A stretch of DNA of 64,000 nt from Deinococcus marmoris DSM 12784. Its GTDB lineage: Bacteria > Deinococcota > Deinococci > Deinococcales > Deinococcaceae. The position numbers and the translations under genes are program-made. Under the pieces are notes generated by a model. The model searched no databases and was not told the origin of the DNA. It saw nothing but the letters and a program-made list of their open reading frames with translations. Where the stretch lies: NCBI RefSeq assembly GCF_000701405.1, contig NZ_JNIV01000006.1, positions 1 to 64,000 of the forward strand. The letters run 5' to 3'. Within the stretch, counting starts at the first letter, position 1. Each line of letters opens with the position of its first letter. Below, piece by piece: positions 17,900 to 26,189 of the stretch.

Positions 17900-18169
17900 C
17901 GTTGAGGCTTCCGTCTGAATCTGGGGAGGCCGGGCCAGTGAACCCTCCGGCGCCCAGAGCTGTTTCGTCAGCACGCGGACGATCTTGTAGGCCGGGGTCT
18001 GGTCCTCCTGCATCTCCGTATCGTTGTTCCCCGTGCTCTGGCCCTACGCCGTGCGGGTCTGCGTTAGGGCAATCCACGCAGGCGTCGTCTGGGCAAAAGC
18101 GTAGCCGACCAGCGGGACGACGGCGGTAGCGGCTAGGGTGAGCAGGACAGTCCGGGTATTCTTGTTCAT
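17900..18169 (-). pseudogene. Broken small exported protein (in-frame amber)
   Basis: From ATG 18169 (AAGGAG six bases upstream) the frame encodes a clear signal peptide (residues 1-27, ending GYAFAQ) and stops at TAG 18044-18046 after 41 residues. The same frame continues with protein-like sequence (GQSTGNNDTEMQEDQTPAY, then KIVRVLTKQLW) for at least 60 more codons. This suggests one nonsense mutation in a longer secreted protein. The true end is uncertain. Confidence 0.5.
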
Positions 18170-18202
18170 CAGTCTTGCTCCTTATCGGGGCAAAGCCCTA
18201 CA

Positions 18203-18325
18203 TCGGTGATGCGGCACGGGCAGCCGCCAGGCTGCGGCATAATGCCCGAACGTGACGTGGTACCCGGCCTCCAGCCAGCTCCCTCCCAAAAATTGTCTCC
18301 CTCTCAAAAATTGCCGTCATGCTCC
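18203..18325 (+). repeat. Dispersed repeat family 1, copy B
   Basis: The best-preserved copy: GCAGCC-GCCA-GGCTGC stem-loop near 18220-18235, ACGTGACGTGGTACCCGG, then CTCCCAAAAATTGTCTCC. It is followed immediately by a strong plus-strand terminator, so the pair could form a small transcribed unit. Confidence 0.65.
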
Positions 18326-18326
18326 G

Positions 18327-18367
18327 AGCGGGGCCGGGTGATAGGTCACCCGGCCCCGCTTTTCTTA
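18327..18367 (+). terminator. Rho-independent terminator
   Basis: A perfect 15-bp GC-rich stem (18327-18341 with 18346-18360, loop TAGG) followed by TTTCTTATT. The T-tract is on the plus strand, yet no plus-strand gene ends nearby. Either it ends a transcript from repeat copy B or it works less efficiently for the minus-strand gene that ends at 18413. Confidence 0.8.
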
Positions 18368-18412
18368 TTCAAGATGGAGGCGGACCGCACCCGGTGTGCC
18401 CCCCTCCGCGTG

Positions 18413-19300
18413 CTACAGGTTCTCGCCTCCAGACTCGGTCAGCTCGTGAGCGGTCCCCATCAGTTCCATGGCCAGACTGGCGACCGCGCTGAGCTGGGAC
18501 CGTACAGCCAGAGACAGCAGCACAGCGCCGCTGGCCCGCAGCGCCTCAGCCAGTAAGGCATGCACCCGCTCGCCGCACGTCAGAAAGTCCTCGCCCATCA
18601 CCTGCAGCGCACCGGCCATATGGACGCCGTGGAGCGGCACCATCGGTCGGTGCTCAAGGTACCAGTCCATCAGGTCGTCCGCCGTCAGGCGCTGTGCGCG
18701 GCCGAGCAGCACCAGGCCCAGGCGCAGATCCAGGTCAGGGACGTCGTGGTACGCGAGGTCCCGCCTGACGAGCGCCGGTTCCGGCGGGGCGTATGCACCG
18801 GCAATGCGGCAGCTGACCACCTGCGTCATCACGTGATCGGCCCGGTTGACGATCTCCCGGGCGTGCGAGTCCACCGCCGCCAGGACGCCCCCGTGCTGCC
18901 GCAGCGCCAGGTGCGGCGGCACGAGGTCAGGTGCCGGCTCCCCCATGCCCCGCGCGAGGGCCTGCCACTCGTCGTCGGTGACCAGGTGGGCGGCGACGCG
19001 CTGCATCGTCTGGTGCGCAAGGACCAGCGAGCACTGGTCGAGCGCGTAGGGAAAGGCCTGATGGGCGCGCCGCACAGCCTCACCGAGATCGGCCGCTGCG
19101 GTCTGGACGCGGGCTGTCAGGCCGTTCGGAACAACCTCGTTCAGCAGCGAGAGCACCTCGTGCACACTGTCCGCTGCGGCGTCGTTGCCGTTCTCAAGCA
19201 GGTCACGGATGGCGCGGGCCAGCGGACCTCCCATCCGCAGGGCGTCGGCAGTGGCGGTCTGAAGGGCGTTGAGGTGCCGAAGGTTTGGAGAGGTTTTCAT
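18413..19300 (-). CDS. Hypothetical protein, 295 aa
   Basis: An acidic, helical cytoplasmic protein without a signal peptide or recognised family motif. Codon use is normal for the window. The start ATG at 19300 has only a weak GAGCGGAA upstream. It resembles other lineage-specific helical proteins here (such as 23913-24563) in composition but not in an alignable motif. Function unknown. Confidence 0.55.
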   Translation of the reverse strand: MKTSPNLRHLNALQTATADALRMGGPLARAIRDLLENGNDAAADSVHEVLSLLNEVVPNGLTARVQTAAADLGEAVRRAHQAFPYALDQCSLVLAHQTMQRVAAHLVTDDEWQALARGMGEPAPDLVPPHLALRQHGGVLAAVDSHAREIVNRADHVMTQVVSCRIAGAYAPPEPALVRRDLAYHDVPDLDLRLGLVLLGRAQRLTADDLMDWYLEHRPMVPLHGVHMAGALQVMGEDFLTCGERVHALLAEALRASGAVLLSLAVRSQLSAVASLAMELMGTAHELTESGGENL

Positions 19301-19419
19301 TTCCGCTCGACTGTGACAGCCGGACCCACTTCCTCACCAGCCCGCCAGAACGTGTTCTCGTGAGAGTGCGGCGAGGGAGCGACGATCGAGGTCCTGACCC
19401 CGCTGCAGCGCGCCCGCTC

Positions 19420-19563
19420 CCCGTGATCACCGCGTTCCCAGTGCAAGGCGACGCCCTCTGGCGTGGTCGGGCCGTGGCTCTGGACATCTCCGACGTCTCC
19501 CGCCTGCGCCGGCAGACGCTGCGGCTGTACCAGACCCCGGACGGCGGGTTTCCTGCACGGTAG
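19420..19563 (+). pseudogene. Possible C-terminal gene fragment
   Basis: This frame ends in TAG at 19561 and reads like protein (VITAFPVQGDALWRGRAVAL, then RLRRQTLRLYQTPDGGF), but it has no supported start. It lies in a gene-poor, decayed stretch (19301-20782). No family assigned. Confidence 0.25.
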
Positions 19564-20097
19564 GTCACGACTGATCTCGGTTCGTGGCTGATGACATAGG
19601 GACGCTGCTAGGCAGCTGAGGCGATGCGGCTGAAGATGCAGTGCCACTCTGGCCGAGGCCGGAACCCAGATGGGGGCCGCGGCCAGGGCCAGCGGCGCAC
19701 AGGAGCGCGCCTAGCTCCCGCATACGCCCTGCGTGACCGCATTTTGAGGCCCGAGTGCGTCCGGGCAGCACAGCGGTGTCACGCGCCACGTCCAGCGATT
19801 TGAGAGTCACTCTTCAAGCCCCTATCCATGCCACACCGCGCCCAGGGTCTCGGCATTGCGGTAGCAACGGAACGGAGCAGCGAGGTATATGCGCGTTGAT
19901 CACTGGTCCGACTCGTCTGGACCGCGACGCTTCCTGAAGGACCGTGCTGAGTCGCCCCAGACGTTGCTCGGGGGCGTAACTCTAGGCGGCTCTGACCCTG
20001 TCAGCTGATCTGCACCGCGCCAGGGTTCGATGATCGCGCGCGCGCTGCGGGACTTCAGGGTTACCAAGACGGCATCACCAGCGAGGCAGGCTGTGCC

Positions 20098-20196
20098 GTC
20101 CTGTGCGCCGAGCTCGACGCGCGCGTGGCGCACCTCTACGGCCTGACCGAAGCCAAGTTCATGCATATCCTGGCCAGCTTCCCACTGGTGGTGTAA
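20098..20196 (+). pseudogene. C-terminal remnant of a type IIG restriction-methylase
   Basis: The 32-residue tail CAELDARVAHLYGLTEAKF followed by HILASFPLVV resembles the C-terminus of Eco57I-like type IIG enzymes and related N6-adenine methylases (LDA.VAHLYGL...F..IL.TFP). Upstream the frame is lost. It is a relic of another restriction gene near the defence island. Confidence 0.55.
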
Positions 20197-20312
20197 GAGG
20201 TGAAGAACGCAGCGCTAATGGCGCACCGCAAACCCCAGAGCAGGGGCCCCCAAAAGCCTGCATTGACCGCACTGCGGAGCTGAACGGCCCCAACTGAAGG
20301 GAGACACAGCAA

Positions 20313-20520
20313 ATGTCGTTCTTCAAGCGGCTTTCCGGCTCACGCCCCACCACCACGCCGTCCGGGTACCCCCGCCCCCGCCCTGACCGAGGACGTCAAC
20401 TCGGTGCTCTTCAACATTCTCGGCAGCCAGGTCCACAACAACAGGGGCTGGCTCGGACAGCATCATCCGGACGCGGTTCAGCTCACACCCCCGGTGCCGG
20501 GCACATCGGCACTGGGCGCT
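20313..20520 (+). pseudogene. Frameshifted small gene
   Basis: ATG at 20313 with GGGAG upstream starts MSFFKRLSGSRPTTTPSGYP. Protein-like sequence then continues in another frame (PALTEDVNSVLFNILGSQVH), so a frameshift lies near 20375. The fragment fades by about 20520. Function unknown. The remainder of 20520-20782 shows no gene. Confidence 0.4.
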
Positions 20521-20782
20521 TGGGCCGTGGGGCCGGGCGCCACCAGTCTCCGTCAAGCGCTCAGTTCCAACTCTGCCATCGCCGCTTTTTGCCAACAGCG
20601 TCAATTTCCAGGCGATGGCCGGAGTGCCGGCGGCCACCGGACACCCAGGGCCCAGGCCAGTCAGCGCCAGCGGACCCAGGCCGCCGATCGGCACACAAGC
20701 GGGGCGTCAAATCACCACGCGCCGCGCCCGGCGCAGCGGTACTTTTGGTTGCATACTGCGGTCCGGTGGTGGAGTGGAGGTT

Positions 20783-22450
20783 TTACTGTCCCTCTGGACG
20801 ATCGCTTCGCGTGAATTGCAGGTTACGTACCGTTGGATTGCTATAGCTGAACCCCACAACCTTTCCTGCCGAATCACGCTGGAAACGCACCGTCATTCCA
20901 CCTGCCTGGTACAGATCGCGTGCAACTGGAAGGAGACTGATCCCCGTGTCCGGGTTGAATTCCAGACGCAGTATCAAGCTCCCGTCAGCGGAGACGAGTC
21001 GAAGGACCGACCCGACCTCGTTATTCTCGTAGCGGCCAGCCAGCATCTGTAGATCAGCGGCAGTGAGAGTGGTTGGCTGAGCGCGACGGTAAGAGGTCTT
21101 CTGACCTTCCATGGAGATCAATTCAAGTTGATTCTGAGACAGGAAGTGTAGTTCGAATTCATCTTGTGAGCGAAAGAAGAGATCTCCACGCGGATTGCGG
21201 AAGTGGTCTGAGCTTACCGGAACGAGCGGGGGGCCACCGGGGATGCTCAAGCGGCCGTTGTCGCTCAGCAGGCGCAAAGGTTCGCCGGTGCGTTCGTCGA
21301 GAAAAAGCCCTGCCTTGCCGTTCAGGTCGCCCGTCGGCACGGTGGTGGTCGGTGCGGACGTCTGAGTGGAGTCAGGGTTTACAGCAGGCAGGAATACCTC
21401 GGCGATGCGACGCGCGATGGTGGATGCGCCGACAGCGTCGGAGTTGCAGAGCACGGCAATGGAGAGCTTGTCGTTCGGCAGACGACCGAGCCAGGAATGA
21501 TACCCGGCGGCGGCGCCGGAGTGCCAGATGACCTTGCCCTTGCGGTAAGGCTCGATGATCAGGCCACGGGCGTAACTCAGTGTCCTGCCGTTGTTCAGTC
21601 GAGCGGGTTCCTGAAGTTTTGCGGTCACGAAGGGGCCAAGCCGCGCGGCAGTCAGCGCGTCGTTCCAGATCAGGAGATCGCGAGCGGTGCTGAAAAGTGC
21701 ACCGCCACCACGGTCATCGCCGAGAAGCATGTCCTGCTTCCAACTGTTGCTGTCTTTCGCGTACGCAAGGGCGCGATTCTCGATGACGTCGCGCAGATCC
21801 TCATGGTAGGCGGTGTTGGTCATCCCGAGGGGGTCGAACAGGCGTTGACGGGCGAATTCAGAAAATGGCAGGCTGCTCGCGCGCTCGACGAGTTCCTTGA
21901 GCAGCACGTAGCCGCTGTTGGAGTAGGCCCATTCGTTGCCGGGGATGAAGTTCAGGTTGCGCTGCCGCAGGATCAGCGTCAGGATATCGGCCTGACCGCC
22001 AGTGAGCGGCTGGAGGCCGGTCCAGTCACGGACGCCGGAGGTGTGGGTGAGCAAGTGGTCGAGGGTGATCGTGTGATCGTAGGTGGGCAGCTCGGGGAAG
22101 TACTTATGGAGATCGTCGTTGAGCGAGAGGCGGCCTTCCTCAACGAGAAGGAGCACCGCTGCGGCGATGAATTGCTTGCGCAGAGAGCCCATATCGAAGA
22201 TCGCATCGGGTGTCAGTGGAACGGTTCGCTCGAGGTCCGCTGAGCCGTACGCGCGATTCAAAATGACCTGGCCATTCTGGGAGACGGCGATGACGCATCC
22301 GGGAGTGGCTGGTGTAGCCCAGCGGAAGAGCGTGTCGATCTGACTGGGCATGTCCTGTGTCTGGGCGTGGGTGGAGGTGCTGGCGAGGAGCAGGGTGATG
22401 GCGATGGACAGAGGGAGAGAGCGGGAAGGGAGTGGGTAAATGTGCCTCAT
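20783..22450 (-). CDS. Serine beta-lactamase-like hydrolase
   Basis: A 555-residue exported protein with a signal peptide (about 1-29, ending THA-Q). The class C beta-lactamase/penicillin-binding fold has all three motifs: SLRK (SxxK, in DMGSLRKQF), YSN (WAYSNSGY) and HSG (VIWHSGAAAGYHSW). A C-terminal domain of about 190 residues (beta-rich) follows. The natural substrate is probably a D-amino-acid peptide or ester rather than a beta-lactam. Single gene. Confidence 0.85.
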   Translation of the reverse strand: MRHIYPLPSRSLPLSIAITLLLASTSTHAQTQDMPSQIDTLFRWATPATPGCVIAVSQNGQVILNRAYGSADLERTVPLTPDAIFDMGSLRKQFIAAAVLLLVEEGRLSLNDDLHKYFPELPTYDHTITLDHLLTHTSGVRDWTGLQPLTGGQADILTLILRQRNLNFIPGNEWAYSNSGYVLLKELVERASSLPFSEFARQRLFDPLGMTNTAYHEDLRDVIENRALAYAKDSNSWKQDMLLGDDRGGGALFSTARDLLIWNDALTAARLGPFVTAKLQEPARLNNGRTLSYARGLIIEPYRKGKVIWHSGAAAGYHSWLGRLPNDKLSIAVLCNSDAVGASTIARRIAEVFLPAVNPDSTQTSAPTTTVPTGDLNGKAGLFLDERTGEPLRLLSDNGRLSIPGGPPLVPVSSDHFRNPRGDLFFRSQDEFELHFLSQNQLELISMEGQKTSYRRAQPTTLTAADLQMLAGRYENNEVGSVLRLVSADGSLILRLEFNPDTGISLLPVARDLYQAGGMTVRFQRDSAGKVVGFSYSNPTVRNLQFTRSDRPEGQ

Positions 22451-22656
22451 AGTGACCTCACTTGCGTTTACTCGTCGATGCTTGGAGACCTCACTGATGG
22501 GCGTGATGGTCTCGGCCGGTGTCGTCCGCGTGGAGCTGTTGCCGTGATTGACCTCTGGAGTTGAGTCATGGTGGGTTCGGCGTCGGAGTGTGCTGCGCTT
22601 GCCGCTGCGGCCGCAGGGCCGCAGTTGCTCGTGGGATGATCATTTTTTAGGTGAGG

Positions 22657-22863
22657 TTAGTCTTCAATCCATTCCAGCAGATCACCGGGTTGGCATTCGA
22701 GGACACGACACATGGCTTCGAGGGTACTGAACCGCACGGCTTTTGCTCGGCCGTTTTTGAGGACAGCCACGTTGGCGGGCGTGAGGCCGACGCGCTCTGC
22801 GAACTCGCCGACGCTCATCTTGCGTTTGGCGAGCTGGACGTCGATGCGGACGATGATCGGCAT
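22657..22863 (-). CDS. YozG-like Cro/C1 regulator
   Basis: A 68-residue HTH protein: RKMSVGEFAERVGLTPANVAVLKNGR is a Xre-type HTH and PGDLLEWIED is the typical C-terminus of the YozG family. It starts one base into the stop of the DUF2975 gene (TAATG). YozG-type proteins usually pair with a DUF2975 membrane protein and control the operon. Confidence 0.88.
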   Translation of the reverse strand: MPIIVRIDVQLAKRKMSVGEFAERVGLTPANVAVLKNGRAKAVRFSTLEAMCRVLECQPGDLLEWIED

Positions 22864-23342
22864 TAAATCACCTCGTCCATATCGGTCTGTAGGGTGGTGG
22901 CCTGTCGCAGTAGGGCACGCATGACGATCATCAGGAGGCCCAGAACGGTCACACCGATGAACCAGGTGAACAGCAGTAGGGGCAGGCCGGGGTCATCAGC
23001 CTGCAGGCCGACGTAGAGCAGTGCGCCAGCGAGGATGATCCAGGCAGCAACGATGGCACGGACGATGACATCGACCCAGGTCATGGAGACGCTGGTGAAG
23101 ATGCGGTTGGCGGCAATGAGGGCCAGCAACTTCCAGATGGCAACGAGAACGATCTGCGCACACAGAATCCAGCAGGCAAAGACGATGGTGAGGGGCCAGC
23201 GGAGGTGAGCGCTTTGAGGATTCTCTTGAGCCATGTGTGCGAACTGTCCAGGGAAAGAGAATGTCTGGAGCAGGAGGAGGACCATGAAGAGGGTCACGAG
23301 GGACACTCGCAGCAGAGTGACGGCCCAGCGGTGAATCGGCAT
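22863..23342 (-). CDS. DUF2975 membrane protein
   Basis: About 159 residues and four transmembrane segments, in the DUF2975 arrangement, cotranscribed with a YozG-like regulator. I chose ATG 23342 over the upstream TTG at 23360 because a good promoter (TTGACT-17-GATAGT) ends seven bases before the ATG, which predicts a leaderless message. Presumed function: membrane partner of the regulator; ligand unknown. Confidence 0.8.
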   Translation of the reverse strand: MPIHRWAVTLLRVSLVTLFMVLLLLQTFSFPGQFAHMAQENPQSAHLRWPLTIVFACWILCAQIVLVAIWKLLALIAANRIFTSVSMTWVDVIVRAIVAAWIILAGALLYVGLQADDPGLPLLLFTWFIGVTVLGLLMIVMRALLRQATTLQTDMDEVI

Positions 23343-23343
23343 G

Positions 23344-23378
23344 TATTGACTATCGTTCAATACCTATCGAAAGTCAAT
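23344..23378 (-). promoter_or_regulatory. Leaderless promoter and operator of the DUF2975 operon
   Basis: On the minus strand TTGACT (23377-23372) and GATAGT (23354-23349) are 17 bases apart and the ATG follows after six bases. The same 35 bases are framed by an inverted repeat TATTGACT/AGTCAATA with an internal TATTGAAC/TTCAATA copy, so regulator binding would cover the promoter. Autoregulation by the YozG-like protein is likely. Confidence 0.65.
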
Positions 23379-23487
23379 ACGCAGGCTCTGATTGATGAGA
23401 TTCGCAGAGAACAACTGAGACGGCAGATGGCAGCGCCATGCCGCGCATGGCTAAGAAGCTGAGATGTCCTTTGTTGTCTCTAATCAA

Positions 23488-23512
23488 GCCTTCCGGTGAT
23501 TCACCGGAAGGC
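23488..23512. terminator. Near-perfect palindrome, possible terminator
   Basis: 12-bp arms (GCCTTCCGGTGA) around a single T. On the minus strand it is followed by TTGATTAG and lies downstream of a coding remnant ending at 23569, so it may be an old terminator. Confidence 0.45.
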
Positions 23513-23568
23513 GCTGGGGCGGCTGGGTCCGGGCGTCCAGTCCGCCGGAAGGGGGCTTGGCCTTTGTG

Positions 23569-23800
23569 CTAACCCTCCCGCGTCCAGCAGCGGAACGCGA
23601 CATGCCGCTGGTCTGAAGGCAGTGGAGCGGCCGCGCGCTGCAGGCGGGCCGGCAGATCGGCCGTGGACCCCACGGTTTGCTGGGCGAAGGTCTGGTCTCC
23701 GCAGACGCTGTCCAGAGCGGCACGGGAACCGTTGTCCAGCAGGTCGCACAGCGCGGCGGCCGGCTCTCCGTCACCACGGATGGCGGTGGTCGTGGCCTCC
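23569..23800 (-). pseudogene. Start-less coding remnant
   Basis: A minus frame with strong coding bias reads EPAAALCDLLDNGSRAALDS and LQRAAAPLPSDQRHVAFRCW before TAG at 23571-23569. A stop lies upstream and there is no ATG, GTG or TTG, so it is a truncated gene. No family recognised. The remainder of 23361-23912 shows nothing else. Confidence 0.35.
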
Positions 23801-23912
23801 TGGGCACCTGCCCACCCGCTGGCGCTGCCCTGCCTGGAACAGGCAGGGCTGAGCGACGTGCGCGACTCTCTGCTTACGCGCCTCCAGTGGCAAGGCAGCT
23901 AGGATGCCGGCC

Positions 23913-24563
23913 ATGAGTACCCCGCACGCCCTACTCGCCCGTATCGCCGGCCTGTCGGGCCGGATCGACACCCACCCGCTGCCGCGCACCGCGCACCGCG
24001 TCTCTCCCACTCTGGCGCACGTGCACAGTCACACTGACCCGGTGAGCCGCAGCCGCGCACTCGAGGAGGTGCTGTGCGCAGGTCCACCCAGCGTGACCGA
24101 GACCCGCCCCGGCGCAGTGCGGCAGTTCCACAGCCTGGCCCTGTCTGAGCCCGCGTTCCTGATGTGGGCCCTGATGAGCGGCCCCCAGCGCCAAGCGGCC
24201 CTCAATCTGGCGCTCGCCCACCTGGACGGCGAGATCCAGCATGGGCGCTACGAGCTCATCACAACCCAGCGCGAGGACTACGCCGTCCCGGGCATGACCG
24301 CCGGCCCCGGCCTGGTCGTCGTGCGGGCCGCCGGGCGTCGGCGCGGACCGGGGCCAGACATCCTCGCGTGGCCCATCGCAGGCTGGCGCCCTGGACGCCA
24401 CGCGCGCCCGCAGGATCTGGGCGGAGAGCCGCTGTGGGAGTTGCTCGAACATGACCTCTCTACGGCCCTGTTTCGGGCACCAACCCAGCACGATGCCGTG
24501 GCCGCGATGCTCGCAGCGCAAATTACCCCCGAGGACCCGCGTCTGCTGCTGCGCGTCACCTGA
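23913..24563 (+). CDS. Hypothetical protein, 216 aa
   Basis: ATG at 23913 has AGGA eight bases upstream; an in-frame ATG three codons earlier is less likely. The protein is Ala/Arg-rich and helical with no signal peptide. It begins HALLARIAGLSGRIDTHPLP, loosely like the ILAG-phrase starts of the small-gene cluster at 57-58.6 kb. Lineage-specific; function unknown. Confidence 0.5.
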   Translation: MSTPHALLARIAGLSGRIDTHPLPRTAHRVSPTLAHVHSHTDPVSRSRALEEVLCAGPPSVTETRPGAVRQFHSLALSEPAFLMWALMSGPQRQAALNLALAHLDGEIQHGRYELITTQREDYAVPGMTAGPGLVVVRAAGRRRGPGPDILAWPIAGWRPGRHARPQDLGGEPLWELLEHDLSTALFRAPTQHDAVAAMLAAQITPEDPRLLLRVT

Positions 24564-24601
24564 GCGAAGCGCGAGAGGCTCTCTCACAAATTAGCGTAAG
24601 A

Positions 24602-25084
24602 ATGTTGCATATTGATGGCGTGACCAACCGCACCCCCACCACCACTGCCCGCTACCCTGGCACCTGCCCGGTCTCTGGCCAGCGCTACGAGGCTGGCGCA
24701 CAGCTGGAAAAAACCTCCATTGGCTGGGCCCTGATCGGCGCCCAGCCTGCGGCCGTTCCGGTTCAGCGTCCCGAGAACCGCCTGCGCACGCTCGTGGCCG
24801 CCGATATGGTCCCCGAGATCGGCACCGTGTTCGCGTGCGAGGGCGGGGTCGTGGTGGCCACCGGTGCCAGCGACCGCTGCTGGTATCTGAGCGCCGACAC
24901 GCTCGAACACATGGGGCAGCCCAACCTGGATTACGGCGGCCCCGTGACCTACGTGTACTACCGCCTTGCCACCCCGGAGGAAGCGCAAGCCTACTGGAGT
25001 CCCCGCAATGTGGATCACGGGCAGGATAACGCGGCGGCCGAGAACGCCTGGCGTCTGGCGTACTATGCCGAATTCGAATTGTAA
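24602..25084 (+). CDS. Hypothetical protein, 160 aa
   Basis: A mostly beta-rich soluble protein beginning after a TAGCGT-like -10 six bases before the ATG (leaderless type). The N-terminal phrase CPVSGQRYEAGAQLEK resembles a short zinc-ribbon or beta-hairpin element (one CxxxG-type Cys only). It is probably cotranscribed with or just downstream of the 216-aa gene. Function unknown. Confidence 0.55.
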   Translation: MLHIDGVTNRTPTTTARYPGTCPVSGQRYEAGAQLEKTSIGWALIGAQPAAVPVQRPENRLRTLVAADMVPEIGTVFACEGGVVVATGASDRCWYLSADTLEHMGQPNLDYGGPVTYVYYRLATPEEAQAYWSPRNVDHGQDNAAAENAWRLAYYAEFEL

Positions 25085-25493
25085 GAACGCAGGGGTCTTT
25101 CCGCGCATGAAACGTCGACTGAACTGGGATATCTGGCCCCCCACCCTGGGGGCCTTTCCCATCCATGTGTGCCAGCGCCGACCTGAGTGACGTGACAACG
25201 GTGACCTGACCACCCCCACCCCTGGATCCCGCTGCATGCCAGGCCGTTTCACGGAGCCCCAGGATCAGAACGACGGGGGGCATAACGCTGACCATCGGCG
25301 CGGATCACGCCCAGCTGCGGGGTCACCAGGAGCCCCTGCTGTCCCAGCTGCCCGCAGCCCGGCGGCGCCCGCTGTTGCCGACCATCACGATCACGCTCAA
25401 CGCCGCCGGCACGAACGGCAGCTGGGGGAAAAGCAGCATCATGCATCCCGTGCCAGATCCTGGGCCTGCGCAGCCCAGCATGCCATCGTTCTG

Positions 25494-25512
25494 AGGCTTA
25501 ACCTGGCTAAGG
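25494..25512 (-). repeat. Mobile-element terminal block, short copy
   Basis: AGGCTTAACCTGGCTAAGG matches the terminal block of the 155-bp element with one to two changes. The flanks do not match the long copies. It lies in a gene-poor stretch (25085-26124) in which no complete gene is convincing. Confidence 0.45.
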
Positions 25513-25736
25513 CCCGACAGGCTGGGGAGAGCGCGTTTGCCCGCGACGACGCGCAGCTGTACACCCGCATACCCCACTCTACCTGTGCCTTGCCGCCCTG
25601 TACGGTGTGCTGGCGTTCAGGCGCAGGGACCAGTAGGCGGGAGCAGTGGGCGGCCTGACTGTCCGCGGGCGAAACGATTTTGACTATTCGCCAGAGCAGG
25701 CTGACTCTGGCGTGTCCAGCCGCAGGACCGGGACTC

Positions 25737-25833
25737 TTACGGAAGGGGCGGTCCAGGCGTCGTGCTGTCCGCCAGTCCGTGTTCCATGGCCCGGCGAGCC
25801 AGTTCCACGCGGTTGTGTAGGCCCAGCTTGGGC
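25737..25833 (-). pseudogene. C-terminal piece of a LuxR/NarL regulator
   Basis: The frame reads KPKLGLHNRVELARRAMEHG and ends in TAA. This is the recognition helix and tail of a LuxR-type HTH (typical K.KLG..NRVELA). It begins exactly at the mobile-element terminal block, so the element end has replaced the rest of the gene. Confidence 0.5.
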
Positions 25834-25985
25834 TTAACCTGGCGAAGGCCCAATTTTTGGCCAACTCGGATGAGAGGTCGAGTTTTACTGTCTGACACGC
25901 CTACCGTAAGCATCGTCCGCGAGGCTGCTGCTTGCGAAAACCTGTCGCCATTACTCTAAATTTTGCAATAGAGATACACAATCCA
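25830..25985 (-). repeat. 155-bp mobile-element end, copy 2 (inverted)
   Basis: The reverse complement aligns with 2099-2252 over the whole length. The terminal block GGGCTTAACCTGGCGAAGG is at 25830-25848 and the A/T-rich inner end (TTGCAATAGAGATACAC) near 25965. It is inverted relative to copy 1; together they enclose about 23.6 kb with the Shango island. Confidence 0.55.
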
Positions 25986-26124
25986 GGAACGCTGCTTTCT
26001 ACGGGACGCCCTCTGGATCACACAAATGTTCATTATCGCAAGGCTCGCAGCCGGGAAAGTGAAAGGATCTCGGCCCTCAGAAAGTCTGGACCTCAGAACT
26101 CGCTCCGGATCATCTAGAAGTCGC

Positions 26125-26166
26125 GGTCAGGTGTGGGGACAGACGCGTCTGTCCCCACACCTGACC
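26125..26166. terminator. 42-bp perfect palindrome
   Basis: 21-base arms with no spacer, 23 bases downstream of the lipoprotein stop (minus strand). It lacks a U-tract but is well placed to end transcription or protect the 3' end of the mRNA. It could also extrude as a cruciform or bind a dimeric protein. Confidence 0.55.
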
Positions 26167-26189
26167 ACTGTCCATTCACGGCTGACTGT

